Source: Aspidiotus rigidus
Lineage: Eukaryota; Arthropoda; Insecta; Hemiptera; Diaspididae
NCBI GenBank assembly: GCA_035079385.1
Contig: JAVHKY010000047.1
Coordinates: forward strand, 310,001 to 374,000
Length of the DNA: 64,000 bases
Direction of reading: 5' to 3'
In this document: piece by piece, positions 56,487 to 64,000 of the stretch
How the letters are laid out: each line of letters opens with the position of its first letter
Position numbering within the stretch: position 1 is the stretch's first letter
The notes under the pieces: model-generated
What the model saw: the letters and a program-made list of their open reading frames with translations, nothing else
Told to the model about the DNA's origin: nothing
Database searches by the model: none
Position numbers and translations under genes: made by a program

Positions 56487-58111
56487 TTATTAATTAACCG
56501 TCGATCGGAAGTTGCACACCTTAATCAGAATTTTTCGAGAAAGTGATGTATACCGTATTCCACTTTTTTCTACGTTTTAAATCAATTTTTAATGATATGA
56601 AAGCCGAGTCAATTATTCTCAGCAAATAGCGTTCTCGTGTATGATATATTGCGAAGATGATCGCGTTGTGGTCACCTGTCGTGAGATCAGCTACGTACAA
56701 ATCCTAATATAAAAAAAACAATTCTAACTGGTTGTAACGAGTTGTTGTTTTAAGGAAAACACACATACGCGAGCGTCATTGTAGGTTTCTAATTTTGTCA
56801 TTCCAGTATCGAGTTTTATAAGCGTCTTTGTCGGGTTTCCGTCGTCTGTGTTCCATAAGAGACGACGCAATACAAAATTACTTTCCGCGCGAACTTTCTC
56901 ATTCATAATAATAATAATAATGATAATAAAAAGAAGGAAAAAGAATTATCGATATATTTTATCATTAAGATCAAAATTTTTTATCGTTAATTTTTCGCTT
57001 GTATAGAAAGACGACCAGACGTAGACGCGTTCTATTATAAATTAAGAGCTATGTCCAAACAAGTAAATCAACTGGGTGGTTTGAAAAAATATCATATTTT
57101 AGATGATTCCTAGGATTCTTAGTCGCTGTTGCTGCCTGCAATCATCATTTTTCGGAGTAAAGATGAATAACTTTTTGTTGAAGGAATTTTCATCGTTAGG
57201 GCGATAATTCTGAGGGAGGAAACTGATATAAATCAACTCTCACAAATGATCTTTCAACCCGAACGTTTGCTAGTCGTTGAGCCAAAAATGAAAAAAGAAA
57301 TGCATCAAATAGTCAAAACGGTGTCGTAGTTGCTTACATATATAGGCCCATGATATTAATTCAGAACAATATTATAGCGTTATTCTCGTGTCTTCAACTT
57401 CCGAATCGCCTGTCCTGATGCGAACTGGATGCGTAAATTCTTTTCATTTCCTTCCCACACATTTCACAAATCGTGGCCACTATACTCCACGCAACTTCCA
57501 CTCGTTCAGACGGTAAGAGAATTTGATAGCTCGCCTTCTGTGAACGTGCCTTTAATCCACGCTTACATCACGCGCGGAGCCTCCTATGATGCCATAAAGA
57601 TTATGATTTATCATATACTAAATATTTACTGCATTCTCGCTCCGGGGCATCAATTTTATTCTATTTAATTTCGTTTTGTTTTTGATTCCTTCCTTCGCCA
57701 CTGCGTCAAAAATTATTAATTAATCGAAGCGATTTAGAACCTCGTCGATATGCGCAATATAACCGCGTAAACACATTTTCTTATTATTGACGCTTTTTGA
57801 CAATCGTATTCTGTCTTCTCGTCTTCGTCAACAGTGAAACGTTATTTGGTGCACGAATTAATCACAATCATAAACCGGTACACTTACGAAATTCTTGAAA
57901 CAAATTATGGGGTAATTAGCTGAAGGCGGTACGTAGATTTATGAAAAGGGCGATTTTCAAAGCCTTCTCCAATATGTCATGAACTTATGGATGTGATTTG
58001 ATCTCACGAGTGAGAACTCGACTCAATCTTCTGTGTTATATCAAGGAATATTATATTAAGCTTGAAGATTCACAAATAGTTCAAGGAAATTAGTATTTTT
58101 GCTGAAAATTG
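56487..58111. other. Central spacer of the giant foldback
   Basis: AT-rich, apparently low-copy sequence with an (AAT)n microsatellite at about 56907-56930 and no supported gene; the 79-codon frame at 57429-57668 has no motif. Confidence 0.55.
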
Positions 58112-58710
58112 GTAGATCGAGCTAGATGGAACTTTTTAATTAATGGGACGGTGTGCTGGATACTTCCCCTCCCCATGATATGATCTTCCATACGCTTTAT
58201 CTTCCTAATTTTTTTCGTGAAAATGCGACCGAGCACTTTGCTTCTTAGTCGCGGGCACATCAACATGGAGGTAGCAAATACATACGCCAATGCTGGATCC
58301 ACTTTTGCGAACGAAATTTGAAATAAGAGGGTACGATCAATTTGTCCCCGAGAAAAATAACATAAAGGGTATAACGTCCAGGCACTGTGATAGGGAACAA
58401 GCTGAACATTGTACTGTCGAATCATTTCACAGTAGCCGTGAGAAAACTAGACATAAGCCCTCTCACTCTGCCCATGGCGCACCCCTCAAACAATTCTGAA
58501 AAAATATGTATAACGTCGCTAAGAAGATGCGTCGAATTCGGTGGATTCCATGCTCGGAGGAATTGTGCTATATCCTTCATTTGTACCCGCAATTTTGGAG
58601 GGTGATATCCTAATTGTGTGATTAGGCACTAAGTGGATCAATGTCTTCTGGAAAAGAATGCAATGGATGAAAGTACCAGATTCATAGCGGAAAGAGGTAA
58701 TGGAGGGATT
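58112..58710. repeat. Inner right arm of the giant foldback
   Basis: Reverse-complement partner of 55825-56486; contains the same CTCGGGG/CCCCGAG, ACAATTCT and AGTGCCT-derived blocks. It is slightly shorter than its partner. Confidence 0.85.
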
Positions 58711-58734
58711 TCGTGTTGGGATGTTTGTTCAACT

Positions 58735-61700
58735 TTCGAAACACATTTTAGGCTGATAATTAGATTTGAAGTGACGTTCAAAAATTCACTACTTGAAGGA
58801 AATTTCACAACGAACCTTTTTTAGTTGAAAGTTTTTTGATTCGAGCTCGATTTTCTGAGATATTTGCCAAAAATTGATTTTTTCTGAAAAGCTGACATCT
58901 TGCGAAGAATTTTTCAGGCTGATAATTGGACTTATTGTATAGTTCAAGTTTAAAGGATATTTTTTCGTTGAACTTTTTTTGATGAAAAATTTTTTTGATT
59001 GGGGCCCCTTTTTTTCGATATTTTTGCAAAATATTCATATCCTTCAAAAAGCTCGCAGCTTTTAATGAATATTAGAAACAAATTGAAGCAGTTCACTTTA
59101 TGAAAAATTTCAAGAGGATAATTTTTTTGCTTGAACTTTTTTTGATTAGAGCTCAGTTTTCCGAGATATTTGCCAAATATTGATTTCTTCACAACAGCTT
59201 TTAACTTTCGAAACACATTTTAGGCTGATAATTGGACTTGAAGTGACGTTCAAAAATTCACTACCTTGAAGGAAATTTCACAACGAACCTTTTTTAGTTG
59301 AAAGTTTTTTGATTCGAGCTCGATTTTCTGAGATATTTGCCAAAAATTGATTTTTTCTGAAAAGCTGTCAACTTGCGAAGAACTTTTCAGGCTGAAAATT
59401 GGACTTATAGTAATGCTCCAGTTTGGAGGAAATTTTTTCGTGAAACTTCTTTTGATGAAAAATGTTTTTGATTGGAGGCAATTTTTTCGAGATATTTGCA
59501 AAATATTCATTTCTCTCAAAAAGCTCGCAGCTTTAAATGAATATTACAAAAAAATTGCAGCAGTTCACTTTATGAGAAATTTCAAGAGGTTTATTTTTTG
59601 CTTGAAATTTTTTTTTATTAGAGCTCAGTTTTCCGAGAAATTTGCCAAAAATTGATTTTTTCTGAAAAGTTGTCAACTTGCGAAGAACTTTTCAGGCTGA
59701 AAATTGGACTTATATTAATGCTCCAGTTTAGAGGAAATTTTTTCGTGGAACTTTTGTTGATGAAAAATGGTTTTGATTGGAGCCAATTTTTTCGAGATAT
59801 TTGCAAAATATTCATTCTCTTCAAAAAGCTCGAAACGTTTAATGAATTTTAGGAAAAAATTGAAGTAATTTACTTTATGAGAAATTTGAAGTGGATTTTT
59901 TCTGCCTGAAACTTTTTTGATTAGAGCTCAGTTTTCCGAGATATTCGCAAAAAATTGATTTTTTCTCAAAAGCTTTCAACTTTCGAAACACATTTTAGGC
60001 TGACAATTGGATTTGAAGTGACGTTCAAAAATTCACTACCTTGAAGGAAATTTCACAACGAACGTTTTTTGTTTGAAATTTTTTTGATTCGAGCCTGATT
60101 TTCTGAGATATATGCCAAAAATTGATTTTTTCTGAAAAACTGTCAAGACGCGAAGAACTTTTCACGCTGATAATTGGACTTATAATAATGTTCAAGTACA
60201 CTACCTTGAAGGAAATTCTTCGAGGAACATTTTTGGATCAAATTTCGAAACACTTTTTACGCTGATAATTGGACTTGAAGTGAAGTTCAAAAATTAACTA
60301 CCTCAAAGGAAATTTTACGAGGAAGATTTTCTGATGAAAAATGTTTTTGATTGGAGCTAATTTTCCCGAGATATTTGCAGAATATTCACTCCCTTCAAAA
60401 AGCTCGCAGCTTTTTTGGTTGAAATTTTTTTTGATTAGAGCTCGATTTTCCGAGTGGGTATTCCCAAAAATTGATTTTTTCTCAAAAGTTTTCAACTCTC
60501 AAAAAACTTTTTACGCTGATAATTGGACTTGAAGTGACATTCAAAAATTCACTACCTTAAAGTAAATTTTACGAAGAAGATTTTCTGATGAGAAATGTGG
60601 AGCCAATTTTTTCGAGATATTAATTGCTAATATTCATTCTCTTCAAAAAGCTCGCAACGTTTGATGAGTTTTAGGAAAGAATTGAAGTGGTCAACTGTAT
60701 GAGAAATTTTAAGAGGATTATGTTTTGCTAGAAACTTTTTTTGATTGGAGCTCAATTTTCCGAGATATTTGTCAAAAATCGATTTTTTGTCAAAAGCTCA
60801 ATTTTCGAAACAAATGTTAGGCTGATAATTGGACTTGAAGTGACGTTCAAAAATTCACTACCTTGAAGGAAATTTTACGAGAAAGATTTTCTGATGAAAA
60901 ATGTTTTTGATTGAAGCCAATTCTTTCGAGATATTTGCAAATTATTCATTCTCTTCAAAAAGCTCGCAGCTTTTAATGAATTTTGGAACAAATTGAAGTA
61001 GTCTACTTTATGAGAAATGTCAAGAAGATATTTTTTGCTTGAAACTTTTCTTGATTAGAGATCGATTTTCCAAATGGGTATTTTCTAAAAATTCATTTTT
61101 TTTCAAAAGCTTTCAACTCTCAAAACACTTTGTAGGCTGACAATTGGACTTGAAGTGACGTTCAAACATTCACTACCTTAAAGTAAATTTTAGGAAGAAG
61201 ATTTTCTGATGAAAAATGTTTTTGATTGGAGCCAATTTTTTCGAGATATTAATTGAAAAATATTCATTCTCTTCAAAAAGCTCGCAACTTTTAATGAGTT
61301 TTAGGAAAGAATTGAAGTGGTCAACTTTATGAGAAATTTTAAGAGGATTATTTTTTGCTTGAAACTTTTTTTGATTGAAGCTCAGTTTTCCGAGATATTT
61401 GCCAAAAATTGATTTTTTGTCAAAAGCTCAATTTTCGAAACAAATTTTAGGCTGATAATTGGACTTGAAGTGACGTTCAAAAATTCACTACCTTGAAGGA
61501 AATTTTACGAGAAAGATTTTCTGATGAAAAATGTTTTTGATTGAAGCCAATTCTTTCGAGATATTTGCAAATTATTCATTCTCTTCAAAAAGCTCGCAGC
61601 TTTTAATGAATTTTGGAACAAATTGAAGTAGTCTACTTTATGAGAAATGTCAAGAAGATATTTTTTGCTTGAAACTTTTCTTGATTAGAGATCGATTTTC

Positions 61701-63150
61701 CAAATGGGTATTTTCTAAAAATTCATTTTTTTTCAAAAGCTTTCAACTCTCAAAACACTTTGTAGGCTGACAATTGGACTTGAAGTGACGTTCAAACATT
61801 CACTACCTTAAAGTAAATTTTAGGAAGAAGATTTTCTGATGAAAAATGTTTTTGATTGGAGCCAATTTTTTCGAGATATTAATTGAAAAATATTCATTCT
61901 CTTCAAAAAGCTCGCAACTTTTAATGAGTTTTAGGAAAGAATTGAAGTGGTCAACTTTATGAGAAATTTTAAGAGGATTATTTTTTGCTTGAAACTTTTT
62001 TTGATTGAAGCTCAGTTTTCCGAGATATTTGCCAAAAATTGATTTTTTGTCAAAAGCTCAATTTTCGAAACAAATTTTAGGCTGATAATTGGACTTGAAG
62101 TGACGTTCAAAAATTCACTACCTTGAAGGAAATTTTACGAGAAAGATTTTCTGATGAAAAATGTTTTTGATTGAAGCCAATTCTTTCGAGATATTTGCAA
62201 ATTATTCATTCTCTTCAAAAAGCTCGCAGCTTTTAATGAATTTTGGAACAAATTGAAGTAGTCTACTTTATGAGAAATGTCAAGAAGATATTTTTTGCTT
62301 GAAACTTTTCTTGATTAGAGATCGATTTTCCAAATGGGTATTTTCTAAAAATTCATTTTTTTTCAAAAGCTTTCAACTCTCAAAACACTTTGTAGGCTGA
62401 CAATTGGACTTGAAGTGACGTTCAAACATTCACTACCTTAAAGTAAATTTTAGGAAGAAGATTTTCTGATGAAAAATGTTTTTGATTGGAGCCAATTTTT
62501 TCGAGATATTAATTGAAAAATATTCATTCTCTTCATAAAGCTCGCAACTTTCGATGAGTTTTAGGAAAGAATTGAAGTGGTCAACTTTATGAGAAATTTT
62601 AAGAAGATTATTTTTCGTTTGAAACTTTTTTTGATTAGAGCTCAGTTTTCCGAGATATTTGCCAAAAATTGATTTTTTCTCTAGAGCTCAACTTTCGAAA
62701 CAAATTTTAGGATGATAATCGGACTTGAAGTGACGATCAAAAACTCACTACCTTAAAGGAAATTTTACGAGAAAGATTTTCTGATGAAAAATGTTCTTGA
62801 TTGGAGCCAACTTTTTCGAGATATTAATTGCTAAATGGTCATTCTCTTCAAAAAGGTCGCAACTTTTGATGAGTTTTAGGAAAGAATTTAAGTGGTCAAC
62901 TTCATAGGAATATTTTTTGCTTGAAACTTTTTTTGATTAGAACTCGATTTTCCGAAATATTTGCCAAAAATTGATTTTTCCTCAAAAGCTTGCAACTTTC
63001 GGAACTCTTTTTAGGCTGATAATTGGACTTGAAGTGATGTTGAAGTACACTACCTCAAAGGAAATTTTACGAGGAACATTTCTTGTTGGAAACTTTTTCA
63101 CATAGGAGCCCAATTTTCCGAGTTATTCGCAAAAATCGGTTTCAGATTGA
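58735..63150 (-). repeat. Right-arm satellite array with 630-bp higher-order repeat
   Basis: About fourteen units of ~300 bp facing opposite to the left arm. Bases 60811-61440, 61441-62070 and 62071-62700 are three copies of a 630-bp dimer: the first two appear almost identical and the third drifts after about 62530. Short frames throughout are artefacts of the repeat. Confidence 0.9.
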
Positions 63151-64000
63151 ACGTGCCACAAAAAATTTACCATAAGGTATCGGAAAATTGATAATGTCAT
63201 TTGGGGCATCGAACTTGACCCGTTTCAATCATCTCTGGTTCCCTATCTATAAATGTTTACGTTAATGATTCATCGCTTTGACTATGTTGATCGATGACCT
63301 AAAAGTCACATGAAAATGCCACCTGAAGGCTAAAACTTGTATTTTTCATGGTCGTAAGTCTAAGTTAAAAGTCGAAGCTGAAATTGTCAACTGATGCCCA
63401 GCATTCTAGATCTCTTGAGTTAGCATGCGCGGATAATGCCCCGTCCTAAGACGTCATCAAGGTGGTCCCTGTGAAGGTCTGGTTAATCCTGATACGTCAG
63501 GTCGAGATCAGTGTGTTTACTGGGACGGTCCAAGCGTTGTAAACTCTTAATGAGATTTTTATTCGCGTTTTATCAATTCTCTAGCTGACTAGTGATACCT
63601 ACTCAATTCCTCGTACTTTGATTCATCTACTCCTCAACAGTAAAACGTATTCGCTCACCTCAAAAAAAGGAAAAATTATTCGGAAGCAGCAGGTGACTTG
63701 TAACAGTTTGAAATATTTCTCGCGATTTCAAGAATATCTCTATACAGGAGAATTGAAGATGAGAAATTTATGGACACTCGGCGAAGAACTCAGGCTAGAT
63801 TTCGTTTCTACCAATGATCCCCGAAGTGCAAACGATTTGATACTGTTGTGGTTGACAATCTCTAGTCCGTTTACATTTTTAGACAGAATTCATGGAACGA
63901 TAAGAGAAAAAACACTCACGCAGTCGCGTGAGTAGTACACGACTTTTCTTCCCACAATGCAAGAAAAAGTGAGAGAGTCACTCCCTCTCTTTAAATTAAA
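63151..64000. other. No confident gene
   Basis: Low-copy sequence after the giant foldback. It contains CCTAAGACGTCATCAAGG at about 63446, resembling 36977. A 105-codon open frame (63618-63935) has no motif I recognise; it could be an exon fragment, but nothing supports that beyond length. Confidence 0.4.

Larger units (their letters stand above)
53733..63150. mobile_element. Giant foldback, ~9.4 kb, with satellite-filled arms
   Basis: The outer arms are opposite-facing arrays of ~300-bp units (53733-55785 and 58735-63150). Inside them is a second pair of inverted arms without tandem structure (55825-56486 and 58112-58710), and a ~1.6-kb centre (56487-58111). Diagnostic unit words: TCAAAAAGCTCGCAGCTTTT, CTGATAATTGGACTTGAAGT, GAGATATTTGC. 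The arms are unequal because the right array has expanded. No transposase frame is visible. Whether it moved as one element or arose by duplication and inversion of a satellite locus is unresolved. Confidence 0.8.

Overview
The window looks like gene-poor, repeat-dominated, AT-rich DNA from an animal nuclear genome. Penelope-like elements (PLEs) with GIY-YIG domains, Jockey/R1-type LINE remnants, a MULE DNA transposon, a hAT end and TA-flanked inverted-repeat elements together fit an arthropod best, probably an insect, but nothing here fixes the species. I see no operons, rRNA genes, CRISPR arrays or confident host gene. The only isolated ORF that could be a host gene is an unrecognised 241-codon frame at 22.3-23.1 kb.

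Layout: 0-1 kb, frameshifted PLE 3' remnant. 2.3-3.3 kb, remnants of a 45-bp-repeat family. 4.5-5.1 kb, LINE reverse-transcriptase relic. 5.3-6.4 kb, extremely AT-rich block ending at a hAT terminus. 8.6-13.5 kb, two inverted-repeat (foldback) elements, one inside the end of the other. 14.7-15.7 kb, a 941-bp MULE with a 9-bp target duplication. 15.8-16.2 and 20.9-21.5 kb, PLE pieces on either side of a 3.5-kb satellite array whose 988-bp higher-order unit is repeated three times. 21.6-24.5 kb, two short foldbacks around the 241-codon ORF. 24.5-28.1 kb, two PLE copies arranged head to head. 31.1-32.5 kb, 22-bp satellites and a short-TIR element. 32.5-35.3, 37.1-40.3 and 44.2-46.4 kb, three members of a TA-flanked family with mirror-image internal arrays. 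41.3-43.6 kb, PLE relics. 47.6-48.2 kb, A-rich short repeats. 49.0-51.1 kb, a mosaic of satellite monomers, TAATTATT arrays and G-runs. 53.4 kb, LINE relic. 53.7-63.2 kb, a giant foldback built of ~300-bp units with a 630-bp higher-order repeat and a young LINE insertion.

The common theme is non-autonomous inverted-repeat elements carrying their own tandem satellites inside the arms. Several are nested, and in three cases paralogous copies in the same window give the empty site or define the boundary. Coding capacity is almost entirely retroelement-derived; the best preserved frame is the minus-strand PLE RT/GIY-YIG portion (24668-25696).
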